NCBI GenBank assembly: GCA_016195985.1
Contig: JACPYP010000030.1
Span: forward strand, 1 to 64,000
DNA: 64,000 nucleotides
DNA from: Acidobacteriota bacterium
GTDB lineage: Bacteria > Acidobacteriota > Holophagae > Holophagales > Holophagaceae
Reading direction: 5' to 3'
Made by a program: the position numbers and the translations under genes. This document shows, one piece after another, positions 1 through 9,156 of this stretch. How positions within the stretch are numbered: the stretch's first letter is position 1; each line of letters starts with the position of its first letter. The notes under the pieces were generated by a model. It was not told where the DNA came from. It saw only the letters and a list, made by a program, of their open reading frames with translations, and did not search any database.

Positions 1-1
1 C

Positions 2-343
2 ACGGGCCTATCCCCGGGCGCCACGGACCAGCTTCTGCGCCATGCGTGGCCAGGTAACGTGCGTGAGCTGGAGAATGCCATGGAGCGGGCCGTGGCCCTG
101 GCCCCAGGCAGCCGGGTGGAGTTGGAGGATCTGCCCGAGGAAATCCGGCAGGCCTGCCCGATTCCCATCGCCACCCTCGGGACCATCCGGCCCCTGGAGG
201 AAATCGAAAAGGATTACATTCTCGCTGCGCTGGCCCTGAACGGTGGAAATCAGACCCGCACGGCCGAGCAACTGCAGATCGGATCGGCCACCCTCTACCG
301 CAAGCTCAAGAGCTACGGCCTCATCGGCGCCAGCCGTTCCTGA
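2..343 (+). CDS. Sigma-54-dependent response regulator (NtrC family), C-terminal fragment
   Basis: The window opens inside this gene, and 113 residues are visible in one open frame up to the TGA. The fragment starts in the last part of the AAA+ sigma-54 interaction domain, where the family signature WPGNVREL is seen at about visible residues 16-23. It ends with a Fis-type helix-turn-helix in which the recognition segment reads TAEQLQIGSATLYRKLKSYG. Proteins of this family bind enhancer sites and use ATP to open sigma-54 RNA polymerase complexes. The receiver domain and the GAFTGA loop lie outside the window. It is convergent with the response regulator that follows, with only 11 bases between the two stop codons. 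The family is clear, but its target genes cannot be told from this fragment. Confidence 0.93.
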   Translation, partial: TGLSPGATDQLLRHAWPGNVRELENAMERAVALAPGSRVELEDLPEEIRQACPIPIATLGTIRPLEEIEKDYILAALALNGGNQTRTAEQLQIGSATLYRKLKSYGLIGASRS

Positions 344-354
344 AGGCCGAAAGC

Positions 355-1266
355 CTACAGGTCGTAGGTGATCTTCCGTCGGCCCACCACGCCGGTCGCC
401 TCCTCTCCGGTGTCGAGGCCGATGCGCAGTTTCAGTTTGTAGCGGCTCCGCTCGTTGAAGCGGTCCACCGCCTCGATGATGTCCAGCGCCTTGTGGGCGC
501 TCTGGACGGTGTGGTCCGTGACCTGGTCCGTGAGCCCGATGGAAGCCAGGTAAGCATTGCCAATGGTGCGGGTGCGGCTGATATCTGTCGGAAATCCTCC
601 ATTATCGAAGCGGGTGGCGATGGCATCGAGAACGCCCATCAAAACATCGGCACTCGCACCTTCTGCGAAGGCCGTGAACGCCATCAGATCGGCGAACAGG
701 ACGGTCACCTCCGCATAGCTCTCTGTCACGGTCTCCGTGAAGGAGCCGGCTACGATGGGAGGCCGTCCCTGTAGCCGCTCAGCAATGGAAGCCGGGAGGA
801 CGTTCAACAGGAGGCGTTCCGAAACCTTCTGTTCCGCCTGGATCCGTTCGCAAAGCCGCTTCGTCTCCAGGTGCAGAAGCCGCACTTCCAGCATGTTATG
901 GACTCGGATGAGCACCTCGGCCAAATCCAAAGGCTTGCTGATGAAATCCTTCGCCCCGGCCTTCAGAGCCCTGAGTTTGTGGCCCGGCTGGGCGGTGATC
1001 ACCAACACCGGAAGGTAGCCTTCCGTTTCCACTTGCTTCAGGTTTTCCATGACCTGAAAACCGTCCATGACAGGCATCTGCAGGTCAAGGAGGATGAGGT
1101 CGTAGCGGTAGGTCAGATGCAGTTCGCAGACCTTGGCCGGATCGTGGGTGGAAAACACTTGGGTGTATCCAGCGCCCAGCAGCATTTGTTCGAGCAGCGC
1201 GACATTGGCCTCCTGGTCGTCCACGATGAGGATCTTGCCGTGCAGGATGTCCGTTGGACCGATCAT
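355..1266 (-). CDS. Response regulator with truncated class III cyclase-like output domain
   Basis: This 303-residue protein begins with a receiver domain (about 10-125) carrying the acidic pair D16/D17, the phospho-acceptor D61, T91 and K111. A linker helix leads into a class III adenylate/guanylate cyclase-like domain from about residue 183. The first metal site is present (FADLMAFT, D193). The second, normally GDAY, reads GNAY with Asn237. The protein stops at once after KITYDL, where active cyclases continue with WGDTVN and the Asn/Arg residues needed for catalysis. The bases after the stop do not encode the missing part in another frame. I infer a catalytically dead or damaged output domain that may still dimerise or bind nucleotide. 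Its start overlaps the stop of the hybrid kinase by 4 bases (ATGA), so the kinase is its likely partner. Confidence 0.88.
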   Translation of the reverse strand: MIGPTDILHGKILIVDDQEANVALLEQMLLGAGYTQVFSTHDPAKVCELHLTYRYDLILLDLQMPVMDGFQVMENLKQVETEGYLPVLVITAQPGHKLRALKAGAKDFISKPLDLAEVLIRVHNMLEVRLLHLETKRLCERIQAEQKVSERLLLNVLPASIAERLQGRPPIVAGSFTETVTESYAEVTVLFADLMAFTAFAEGASADVLMGVLDAIATRFDNGGFPTDISRTRTIGNAYLASIGLTDQVTDHTVQSAHKALDIIEAVDRFNERSRYKLKLRIGLDTGEEATGVVGRRKITYDL

Positions 1267-4200
1267 GGGAGGCTCCCTTCTGAGTCAGCATGGACACGGC
1301 CAGTCTTGGCCAGGCGCAGAGCCTCATCCAACGCGCCCATGAATTCAACGACGTTGATCGGCTTGGTGAGATAGCGGGAGAAGCCGGATTCCAACCCCCG
1401 CTTGATGTCGCCCACCATGGCATTGGCACTGATGGCAATGACCGGGATGTGGGCTGTGCCGGGTGATTTTCGAAGCTCGAAGAGGGCTTCGACGCCATTC
1501 ATTCCCGGAAGATTGATGTCCATGAGGATGACCTCCGGCAGCCGGCTCGCCGCCAGCTCCAAGCCCTGCGCCGCCGTTCCGGCGCACAGCAGCAGGAGTT
1601 CCGGGCGGCGCGCGATCAGCTGTTGAATCAGATCCAGGTTTGCCGGGTTATCCTCCACGCAGAGGATGGTATGCAACGGCCCGCTGCCGGCACTCTGCGC
1701 CAGCTCATCCATGCTGCCTCCGGGATCAGGTTCCACCAGGGTCGGCGAGGTCGTGGTGTTCAAGTCGTACCAGAACAGGCTGCCCACGCCTGGTTCACTT
1801 TCCACCCCCAGGGTGCCCCCCATGAGCTCTACCAGCAGCTTGCTCATGACCAGACCGATGCCTGTGCCCTCTTCAGGGCTGTGCTCCTGGCCCAGGCGGT
1901 TGAAGGGCTGGAAGAGCTGGCGAAGTTGCTCGGGCCTCATGCCCTGGCCGGTATCCTGCACACTGATGCGCACCCGGCCAGGCCCCGCGGGGAGACAGGC
2001 CACGTGGACCGTCCCGCCCGGGCGGTTGTACTTGGTGGCGTTGGAGAGCAGGTTTATAAGGACCTGCTTCAACCGGATGCGATCTGCGCAGACGAAGAAC
2101 GGCGCCTCGAATGTCGGGAAGGTGAGCTGGATGCCCCGCTTCAATCCCTGTGGCTCCACCATGGATTGGCAGTCGAACAAGACTTCGGAAAGCGACACGG
2201 GTTCTTCGGAGAGCGAGAGTTTGCCCGATTCGATGACGGCCAGGTCCAGGATTTCATTGATGAGCTCCAGCAGGTACCAGCCCGCGTGCAGGATCCGGTC
2301 AATGCTCCCCTTCTGGGCAGGCGTCGCCGGCGGGGTGGTGGAATCCAGCAACTGGGCGAAGCCCAGGATCGCGTTGAGCGGCGAGCGCAGCTCATGGCTC
2401 ATGCTGGACAGGAACTCTGATTTGGCGAGGTTGGCTTTGTCTGCGATGATCCGAGCGCACACCAGTTCCGCGTTGCGATCCTGGAGCGCCTGATCGAGGC
2501 GTTCCCATTCCACCTCGACCTGTTTCCGGGCGGTGTTGTCGGTTCCGATCAGGAGATAGCCGATGATGGTGTCGTGCTGGTCCCGCAGGGCAGTCACGGA
2601 CACCACCGCCGGGAAGCGGCTACCGTTCTTTCGGATGTAGGTCAGCTCGTAGATATCCCCGATCCCCCGGGAGGCTTTGAATGCCAGCGCCTCGAACCCT
2701 GGCGCGATGGGCGTATCCAATTCCAGGCTCAAGGCCTCGGCCCGTTCGATCACTTCCTTGGGATCGGAGATGTCCGCCGGGGTGATCTTGTTCACCACGT
2801 CTTCGGCGGCGTAGCCGAACATGCGTTCGGCGCCCACGTTGAAGATCTGAATCACTCCCTGGGCATCGGTGGCAATGCTCGAGAAGTTCGCACTGCTGAA
2901 AATGGCCGCCTGCAGCGCGCCAGCTTCCAGCAGCGCCGCCTCCACCCGTTTCCGGGCGGTGATGTCCCGCAGGATGCCCGTGAAGTAACGCTGCCCCCCC
3001 AGCCACATGTCACTGGCAGCCAATTCCAGGGGGAAGGCCTCGCCGTTCTTGCGCATCCCTTCGATCTCACGGCCTGGGCCCTCGGAGTCATTTCCTTGCC
3101 CTTCAGTGTAGGGCTCCAACGCCGTTTCGATGGGGACATGGGCCAGCCGAGGAATCAGCAGGCTGATCCTTTGTCCGACCAGTTCTGCCACCGAATAGCC
3201 GAACATCCGTTCCACCGCCGGGTTCACGGTTTCAATAAGGCCTCCCTGGGCCTGGATGGTGATGACGCCATCGACCACTGTGTTGAGGATGGCCTGGATC
3301 AACGCGGTGCTGTCCCGAAGGGATTGCTGGGCTGCGTATTCCTTGGTGACATCGCGGAATACCAACACCGCGCCGGCAACCCTCGCATCCCTGTTCCGGA
3401 TGGGGGCACAGCTGTCTGCGATGGCGCATTCCGTCCCATTCCTGGCGATGAGCAGGGTGTGGTTGGCCAAGCCCTGGATGGTGCCGTGGGCGAGGGTATC
3501 CATTACCGGAGCGACGGCCGGATGGCGCGTCTCTTGGTTGATGATCTGGAACACTTCGTCCACGTGTCGGCCCAGAGCATCTCCGAGGGCCCAGCCCGTA
3601 AGGCGCTCAGCAACCGGGTTCATGAGCTTGATCCGGGCCTCCGCGTCTGTGGCGATGACGGCATCACCGATGGAGTTCAGCGTAACGGCCAGTTTTTCCT
3701 CGCTTTCCTGCAAGGTCGCATGGGCTTCCATCATGCGGCGATTGGTCTCTTCCTGGGTTTCCAGCAGGTGGCTGGTCTCCAGGTGGATCGCCTCCTTCAT
3801 GCGTCGGCGGGCGCGGCGGCGGAAAGCATCGACCAGGGAGATGGCTGCCAGCAGAACGAAGATGCTGACCAGCGCCATGATGATGAAGAGGCGGTTCATG
3901 AGCATTCGAGAGGATGCTTCGTTCTGCGTCAGGGCAAGTGCTTCTGCCCGGGTGAAGGCGCCCATCTCCACATGGATGGCCTCCATGAGCCGCCTGCCCT
4001 CGCCCTTGCGAACCACGGCTTGTGCCGCAGCCAGGCGGCCTTTGCGGCGCAACGCCAGGACATCCGACATTTCCATCCATTTGGCTTCGATCAATGGCGC
4101 CACCGCCACCAGGTGCTCTCTGGCCTCGGCACCCATCTCCTGTTGGCGCAAAACGCCCAGCTGTCCCTTCGATTGGGCGCGGTCGGCTTCGTAGGGCTTC

Positions 4201-4463
4201 AGGAAAGCTTCATCCCCCGTAATCAGGTAGCCTCGCTGGCTGGTTTCCGCCCTGCTCATGGCAGATTGCATGGCCTCGGCGGCGAGCAGTGTTTCATAGG
4301 TGTGGCGCCGTGAACGGCCAGCCTCCTTCATTTGGAGGAACGCCCAGAAGGAGGGCACCACCAGCAACGCCGCGACCAGGATCGCGGCAGCATAGGGAAG
4401 GAGGCTCGGCCGGCGCCCTGGCGTCGCAGCCGATGTGGCGGAATCACTGGTGTGTAGGATCAC
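1263..4463 (-). CDS. Hybrid sensor histidine kinase (CHASE3, PAS repeats, HisKA, HATPase, REC)
   Basis: This is a 1,066-residue inner-membrane kinase. Two membrane helices (about 21-43 and 191-213) flank a periplasmic CHASE3-like helical sensor with the family's QRGYLITGDE stretch. Three to four PAS domains follow between about 250 and 650. The HisKA motif SHELRSPLN places the phospho-histidine at H690. The HATPase has N (about 808), G1 DTGQGM and G2 GTGIGL boxes. A C-terminal receiver (about 932-1050) has phospho-acceptor D982 and K in LTKPI. It should autophosphorylate and relay to its own receiver and then probably to the overlapping downstream regulator. The start is GTG, with AGAGG about 8 bases upstream, and no in-frame ATG precedes the first membrane helix. 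The ligand is unknown. Confidence 0.95.
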   Translation of the reverse strand: MILHTSDSATSAATPGRRPSLLPYAAAILVAALLVVPSFWAFLQMKEAGRSRRHTYETLLAAEAMQSAMSRAETSQRGYLITGDEAFLKPYEADRAQSKGQLGVLRQQEMGAEAREHLVAVAPLIEAKWMEMSDVLALRRKGRLAAAQAVVRKGEGRRLMEAIHVEMGAFTRAEALALTQNEASSRMLMNRLFIIMALVSIFVLLAAISLVDAFRRRARRRMKEAIHLETSHLLETQEETNRRMMEAHATLQESEEKLAVTLNSIGDAVIATDAEARIKLMNPVAERLTGWALGDALGRHVDEVFQIINQETRHPAVAPVMDTLAHGTIQGLANHTLLIARNGTECAIADSCAPIRNRDARVAGAVLVFRDVTKEYAAQQSLRDSTALIQAILNTVVDGVITIQAQGGLIETVNPAVERMFGYSVAELVGQRISLLIPRLAHVPIETALEPYTEGQGNDSEGPGREIEGMRKNGEAFPLELAASDMWLGGQRYFTGILRDITARKRVEAALLEAGALQAAIFSSANFSSIATDAQGVIQIFNVGAERMFGYAAEDVVNKITPADISDPKEVIERAEALSLELDTPIAPGFEALAFKASRGIGDIYELTYIRKNGSRFPAVVSVTALRDQHDTIIGYLLIGTDNTARKQVEVEWERLDQALQDRNAELVCARIIADKANLAKSEFLSSMSHELRSPLNAILGFAQLLDSTTPPATPAQKGSIDRILHAGWYLLELINEILDLAVIESGKLSLSEEPVSLSEVLFDCQSMVEPQGLKRGIQLTFPTFEAPFFVCADRIRLKQVLINLLSNATKYNRPGGTVHVACLPAGPGRVRISVQDTGQGMRPEQLRQLFQPFNRLGQEHSPEEGTGIGLVMSKLLVELMGGTLGVESEPGVGSLFWYDLNTTTSPTLVEPDPGGSMDELAQSAGSGPLHTILCVEDNPANLDLIQQLIARRPELLLLCAGTAAQGLELAASRLPEVILMDINLPGMNGVEALFELRKSPGTAHIPVIAISANAMVGDIKRGLESGFSRYLTKPINVVEFMGALDEALRLAKTGRVHADSEGSLP

Positions 4464-4814
4464 GGCCGACCTCTTGGAAACCGCGATAAGACTTGCGGAT
4501 CATGAGGCCGAAGGTGCAAGCGCCACCTGTATCCACTTTTACGTCCTTCCTCATCGAGACCCGATCATATTGGTTTTTGTTTGGAACGCCCTCTCACAGG
4601 AAGCGCTGGGCCAGGGCACCAACCCCTAGGGGAGGTTGTTTTAAGACCAGTTGATGGAGCAGCATTCATTCCAAAAGCCAAACACCTCGCGCAGCGTGGC
4701 TTAACCGGAGTCCGTTTCTGGCCCAAGCAGAAAACCCCATCGTTATGAGGGAGCATGCCTTCAAACTGGGCCTGCCCTTCTTCGCAACCTGCCGCATCCA
4801 ACATCTGGGAACGC
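4464..4814. other. Gene-free interval upstream of the hybrid kinase
   Basis: These 351 bases lie between the 5' end of the minus-strand kinase and the 3' end of the minus-strand barrel protein. I see no convincing coding frame, no strong hairpin with a U-run and no clear -35/-10 pair. It presumably holds the kinase promoter in its left part. Confidence 0.5.
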
Positions 4815-6449
4815 TCAGAACCGCATGGCGTTGCCCACGGTGAATTGCCATCGGGCCTGATAGGGTTCGCGGTTCAACGGCACCGCCACGCTCAGGAGGA
4901 TCACCCGGCCCAGGGTGCTCTTGAGGTTGCCCAAGCGCAGCCCCACGCCCACATCCGAATAGGTGCGCGACCAGCCCTGCCCATCCAGGCGCCGCACGGA
5001 GCCTACATCCAGGAATGCGCTGTACCCCAGGCGCACCAGGCCCCACCAGCGTTGCTCCGTCAGCAACCGGTAGTCGAAGGAGCCCGCCCAACGGGCGTCG
5101 CCAGGGTGCAGCTGATTGGGAAAGCCCCGCAGCCCCTGTTCGCCGCCCAGGTAGTACCAGGTTTCCGGATCGGGATGACAAGCCTTCTCCACCGTCACCG
5201 TGCCCGCCAGGATCTGATTCGGCGTCAGCTTCCGGTACTGCACCAGAGACACAGCCAGATGGCTGTCCTCCAGGCCGGTGGCGGGCCGGCGTCCTTCCCA
5301 CGCCACGGTGAGCAACGTGAGGTTTTCGCTGGAGGAGGACCAGCCCTTGGCGCCCTCCAGCCGAAAGAAGGGCGCGGTCATGGAGGACCCCCAGGGGCGC
5401 AGGTAGGTACCCACCTCCACCAGGCCGGTCCAGGCCAGGTTGTAGTCTTCGGGCGTATCCATGCCCTGCAAATCCACGAAGGTCTCGAAGGCGTCTTCCT
5501 GCGTGGCCAGGGTCAAGGCCGGGCCCCGGAGCCGCCGATCCTTCAGCCGCGGGACCGATAGACCGTTCGCCGGGGTCCCCGAGGTGATGGGGCCGTAGCT
5601 CGTATCCTGGCGCTTCAGGAGAAGGCCTCCCCGCCAAACCCGGTCGCCGGCTTGATGGAGGAGCCTGGCCCCCGACCACCGCACCTGATCCTGGATGAAG
5701 GGGGCCTGGAAGATCTGCTCACCCCGGTCATACAGCCGCAGGCTGGCATGGGTTTGCGCGAACGCCACGCCCGCTGTCCAGGGTGTGTCTAGGGCGAAGA
5801 AGGGCCGTTCCAGCTTGAAGCTGCGGAGATAGCCATCCGTGAGGTACTGGGTGTGTGCCGCGAAGGTCCAGCGGCTTCCAAAGAGTTGGGGATCACCATA
5901 GGCCAGCCCCCAGGTGCTGCGCTCATGATCCCTGGAAAGATCGAAGGTGACGCTCTTGCCCGCTCCCAGGAAGTTCTTTTCATCCATGCCGAAGGCCGTG
6001 GTCCGCTGTCCGCCCACTTCCGAGTAGCCCAGGCTCAGCTGAGTCGTCCAGGCATCCCGCACCCGCACCTGGGCCACCACGGTGCCATCGGGCTGGACCA
6101 GGGGCTCGATATGCGCATCTTTCACGAAGGGGAGGGCCCGGAGGAGCCGTTCCGTTTCGTAGATTTTTCTTTCGCGTACCCGCTCGCCTTCTGCAAAGAG
6201 CAACGCCTGGCGGATGACGGCCTCCCGCGTGGAGGCGTGGAGATGGTTGGCCGTGCGGCCAATCCAGATGTTCTCCTCGGGCTTGGTGAGGTCGAACACA
6301 TCTCCGATCACCACCTCAATCCGGCCAAGACGGGCTTGACGGGCCTCCAGCCCGTGCCAGGCCCTGGCTGCACCTTGAACAGGCTGACTGGCCATGGTGA
6401 GAATGCACCCGAAACAGGCCCCGAACCGCACCATCCGAAGCCGGCTCAT
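4815..6449 (-). CDS. BamA/TamA-like outer-membrane protein (POTRA plus Omp85 barrel)
   Basis: This 544-residue protein has an N-terminal signal peptide ending near residue 27. A POTRA-like region follows (about 60-150), with the typical G-E-x-V/I-R-E-R-K-I-Y-E-T-E-R-L-L pattern. The rest alternates aromatic and hydrophobic residues like beta strands. The Omp85 loop-6 signature is visible as GLRGF (about 439-443), and the protein ends in Phe, as outer-membrane barrels usually do. BamA itself has five POTRA domains and about 800 residues, so this is a short family member with at most one or two. It may transport a single partner or lipid rather than serve as the general assembly factor. No obvious partner is adjacent. 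Confidence 0.85.
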   Translation of the reverse strand: MSRLRMVRFGACFGCILTMASQPVQGAARAWHGLEARQARLGRIEVVIGDVFDLTKPEENIWIGRTANHLHASTREAVIRQALLFAEGERVRERKIYETERLLRALPFVKDAHIEPLVQPDGTVVAQVRVRDAWTTQLSLGYSEVGGQRTTAFGMDEKNFLGAGKSVTFDLSRDHERSTWGLAYGDPQLFGSRWTFAAHTQYLTDGYLRSFKLERPFFALDTPWTAGVAFAQTHASLRLYDRGEQIFQAPFIQDQVRWSGARLLHQAGDRVWRGGLLLKRQDTSYGPITSGTPANGLSVPRLKDRRLRGPALTLATQEDAFETFVDLQGMDTPEDYNLAWTGLVEVGTYLRPWGSSMTAPFFRLEGAKGWSSSSENLTLLTVAWEGRRPATGLEDSHLAVSLVQYRKLTPNQILAGTVTVEKACHPDPETWYYLGGEQGLRGFPNQLHPGDARWAGSFDYRLLTEQRWWGLVRLGYSAFLDVGSVRRLDGQGWSRTYSDVGVGLRLGNLKSTLGRVILLSVAVPLNREPYQARWQFTVGNAMRF

Positions 6450-6461
6450 GGGAAGTGCGAT

Positions 6462-6617
6462 CTAGATGCGCCCGCTGACCAGCAAGATGATCAGCACCAG
6501 CAGCAGAAGGCCCATGCCACCGCTGGGGTAGTAGCCCCAGCTCCGGCTGTGCGGCCACCTGGGAATCGATCCCACAAGCATCAGCACCACGACGATGATC
6601 AGGATGAGTCCAAGCAT
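6462..6617 (-). CDS. DUF3309-type small membrane protein (51 residues)
   Basis: A short gene of 51 codons plus stop encodes two hydrophobic helices, about 1-17 (MLGLILIIVVVLMLVGSIP) and 35-48. They are joined by a polar turn containing WPHSRSWGYYPSGG. That turn and the total length match the DUF3309 family of tiny bacterial membrane proteins as I remember it. The start has GGAGTT a few bases upstream. The gene lies only 2 bases downstream of the stop of the next minus-strand gene, so the two, and perhaps the lipoprotein above them, are likely co-transcribed. Family members are often found among stress-related genes, but their biochemical role is not known. Confidence 0.8.
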   Translation of the reverse strand: MLGLILIIVVVLMLVGSIPRWPHSRSWGYYPSGGMGLLLLVLIILLVSGRI

Positions 6618-6619
6618 GT

Positions 6620-6850
6620 TCAACTCCTATTGGTTCTTCTGAATTGGGCCACCAACAACAACACGCCGCCTACGATGGCCACGGCACCTACGATGGGCGG
6701 CAGAGGAATGGATCGGGTTTGATCAGCCACCACGTGAAGGGAGCCGATGTCCACCACCTTCTCGCGCGTGGTGTAGCTGATGCTCTGATAGATGATCGCG
6801 GCGAATCCGGCCACGATCAGCGCCACCGCGAGGATGCTGCTCGATCGCAT
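6620..6850 (-). CDS. DUF3185-type small membrane protein
   Basis: This 76-residue protein has a helix at about 5-22, then the conserved-looking segment SYTTREKVVDIGSLHV, then a second helix at about 52-69. The segment, the order of helices and the IPLPPI lead into helix two fit the DUF3185 family. I place the start at the ATG at 6850, which has AGGAGG close upstream. The frame is open further, but that extension looks non-coding. It lies between a lipoprotein gene and the DUF3309 gene on the same strand. The function is unknown; a place in the envelope stress response is a guess from gene company only. Confidence 0.75.
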   Translation of the reverse strand: MRSSSILAVALIVAGFAAIIYQSISYTTREKVVDIGSLHVVADQTRSIPLPPIVGAVAIVGGVLLLVAQFRRTNRS

Positions 6851-6902
6851 GGACCCTCCTGCCTGAACGGGATGAATGGTTGGGGCGAAAAAACCAGGGC
6901 CG

Positions 6903-7175
6903 CTAGCGACGATTCCACTCGTGTCGGCGTGTTTCCTTCGGCCAATGCGACCGGGGAAGTTCCATGCGACGGCCGTTTCTCGAATCGGAGTAGTACCAGC
7001 GGTCATCGGTGTAGAAGTAGTGGTAGCCGCCATGGGCGTAGTAGGAATCTGAATCCACTTCGACAATCGCCGGGAGGATGGGCACGATCTCCAATCCGCC
7101 TCGCCGATTGGGGGCCACCATACAGGCGGAGAGGAGGAGGAGCGATAGGACTGGAATGGCCGCATTTCGGTTCAT
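6903..7175 (-). CDS. Small predicted lipoprotein, Tyr/His-rich
   Basis: A 90-residue protein starts with a lipoprotein signal ending in LLLLSAC, where Cys18 would be the lipidated residue. The mature part is short and rich in Tyr, His and Arg, with YYAHGGYHYFYTDDRWYYS at about 45-63. Such YY/HY-rich small lipoproteins recur in Gram-negative genomes, but I do not recognise a named family. The ATG has GGAGAAATCC just upstream. It sits 52 bases before the DUF3185 gene on the same strand and may head a three-gene unit with it and the DUF3309 gene. Confidence 0.72.
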   Translation of the reverse strand: MNRNAAIPVLSLLLLSACMVAPNRRGGLEIVPILPAIVEVDSDSYYAHGGYHYFYTDDRWYYSDSRNGRRMELPRSHWPKETRRHEWNRR

Positions 7176-7575
7176 GGATTTCTCCGGATGGGTGACTTGA
7201 AACAGCGCAGTTCTTTGCCTGTGGTCTAACAGGAGACAGCGTCGCGGGGACCTCTTGCCGAGGTTGGTTTTTCGGTGAAAACGGAAAACCAGTGCGTAGT
7301 GTGCAGGTTTCGGGCCACCCCTGAGGCCCCCTCGTTCCAGGGTTTGGCGACAAAGGCCATCCCTTCGCCCCGTGTCGATCCATCAAGATGATCGCTTTCA
7401 CCCGTCATATCGAAAGCCGCATGGACAACCAGCCTTCCGATTCTGGTCCCTACATGCTTGGCATGGCGCGTCACGTCTCCCGATATGATGCAGTGGCTCC
7501 ATCATTTTGATCGCGCTCCCGTCACCTGACTGATCCGCCCCCACGCGCGGTGCGGGCCAGACGGTTGCGCGGTCA
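7176..7575. other. Divergent intergenic region between lipoprotein and permease genes
   Basis: These 400 bases separate the minus-strand small-protein group from the plus-strand permease and must hold both promoters. Short open frames occur on both strands, including a 40-codon plus-strand frame at 7388-7510. None has a convincing ribosome site or recognisable product. I see no strong palindrome. Confidence 0.45.
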
Positions 7576-8793
7576 ATGGTTGCAGAGCAAGGCGAGCGCG
7601 GAACGGAAACTGCAATTGCCTTCGGCCTATCTGGCGGAGCTCTCATTCGATATGACGTCACCAACGGCACGTTGATCCGCATCCTTCTGCTGGTGGGCTG
7701 CCTTTGGCTTGCCATCCGTCTTTGGCCGGTGATCCTGGTACTCGCCGTGGCCCTCCTTATCGTGGGAACACTCAGCCCAGCGGTGCTCTGGCTGGAAAAC
7801 CACCGCGTGAAACGCGCCTTGGGGATCGCGCTGGTTTTCGCTGCGGTGCTGCTCACGTTGGTGCTCATCCTCACCCTGACCGTGCCTTCGGTGATCGGGC
7901 AGGCGGCCACCCTGTTCGAACGGGAACCGGGCCTTCGGGCCGGGTTGGCCGACCGGCTTGCCCGCCACCACCTCAGCGCCGCCTTTGCGGATTGGCTCCG
8001 CAACCTCAAGTACAGTGCCCACGGGTACAACCTCGGCGCTACAGCCTTCAGCTATTCCCTGCGCCTTTTCGAAATCGCGGCCTACGGCATGAGCGCCATT
8101 TTCCTGGCTCTCTATATGATGATCGACCGGGATCGGCTGCGCGGGGGCCTCTTCGCCCTCGTCCCCCGCACCCGTCACATCCGCCTTTCCCGGATCATGC
8201 TGAATGCCGAAACCATCGTCGGCGCCTACATCCGGGGTCAGCTGATCACCTGCTTTCTCATCGGAGCCTTCACCTACATCCTCTTGAAGGCCTGCGGCAT
8301 CGAGAACGCCATGGCCCTGGCCCTCTTCGCCGCCATGGCTGACGTGCTTCCCTACATTGGCGCCATTCTATCCGTGGTGCCCCCGGTGCTGGCAGCCCTG
8401 GGATACAGCCCGGCTACCGCCCTCGTCGTTCTGATCTCCATGCTGTGCTACGAGGAGTTCGAAAGCCGCGTGCTCGTTCCTCGGATCTATGGCAGCTCCC
8501 TTCGCCTTCCCCCCTCGGTGGTTTTCTTCTCCCTCATGGCCGGAGGAACCCTCATGGGGCTTCTGGGCGCCCTGCTGGCCCTCCCTGCGGCCGCTACTGT
8601 CATGATGCTCATCGAGGAACTGCGGGTGGACCTCCCCGGAGAACAAGGGCATCCCTCGGATCTGCTCATGATGGCCGAGGACAGCCGCGAGGAAGCTGAG
8701 TACGCGCGGCGCAGCGATGGGGTGCCCGCCGAAGGCGCCGCTGCCATCGCCGTCGAAATGGCCTCGGACAGGCGTACGAAGGACACCCCGTGA
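7576..8793 (+). CDS. AI-2E family transporter (PerM/YdiK/TqsA type)
   Basis: This 405-residue polytopic membrane protein has about eight hydrophobic segments. A paired helix block lies at about 33-60 and 75-100. A soluble stretch follows (about 105-160), and then a dense block of helices to about residue 345. The family hallmark block near DVLPYIGAILSVVPPVLAAL and the following EEFESRVLVPRIYG match the AI-2E (UPF0118) family. Members are proposed to export autoinducer-2 or act as small-solute or ion exchangers; the substrate cannot be read from sequence. The acidic C-terminal tail of about 55 residues is longer than usual and polar. No strong ribosome site is seen before the ATG, so the exact start is uncertain. 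Confidence 0.88.
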   Translation: MVAEQGERGTETAIAFGLSGGALIRYDVTNGTLIRILLLVGCLWLAIRLWPVILVLAVALLIVGTLSPAVLWLENHRVKRALGIALVFAAVLLTLVLILTLTVPSVIGQAATLFEREPGLRAGLADRLARHHLSAAFADWLRNLKYSAHGYNLGATAFSYSLRLFEIAAYGMSAIFLALYMMIDRDRLRGGLFALVPRTRHIRLSRIMLNAETIVGAYIRGQLITCFLIGAFTYILLKACGIENAMALALFAAMADVLPYIGAILSVVPPVLAALGYSPATALVVLISMLCYEEFESRVLVPRIYGSSLRLPPSVVFFSLMAGGTLMGLLGALLALPAAATVMMLIEELRVDLPGEQGHPSDLLMMAEDSREEAEYARRSDGVPAEGAAAIAVEMASDRRTKDTP

Positions 8794-9156
8794 GAGGTGC
8801 GGCTCCCTCCGTCTTTACGAATTCAGTGCTCTCGGGTCGGGGCTTTTCTTGAATAAGGGTGCGAGCTTCCCTGCGAAGCCTGGGACATCGCATATCCAAA
8901 GAGACATTTTTTAACCGCTCATCTGCTTCAGGCGGGGGTTGGCACCCAGCCCCTTCGAGAGCCACTTGGGCGCAGGAATGTCGAGACCACCATGGTAACG
9001 CAGAGCCAATGAACGCTCCAGCTGCCGGCAATCTTCCGATCCCTAATATATGTTACGAATCGATCTAGCCACGAACTGGAGGCAGTGTGGGGGTGAGGGT
9101 CGGTCGCGGTTGTGTCCAAACGGAACAGAGCGTTAAGCATAAATCCGCCAAAACGG
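8794..9156. other. Gene-free interval between convergent genes
   Basis: These 363 bases lie between the 3' ends of the permease and of a minus-strand lipoprotein gene. I found no coding frame with family resemblance and no clear terminator hairpin. Base composition becomes more AT-rich towards 9060, which marks the left edge of a less GC-rich stretch. Confidence 0.45.

Noticed and set aside
2574-4313. Long plus-strand open frame opposite the hybrid kinase (579 codons)
   Set aside because: It is the antisense shadow of a high-GC gene whose minus-strand product has clear kinase domains.
7388-7510. 40-codon plus-strand frame in the gap before the permease
   Set aside because: No ribosome site, signal or family resemblance, so it is not distinguishable from chance.
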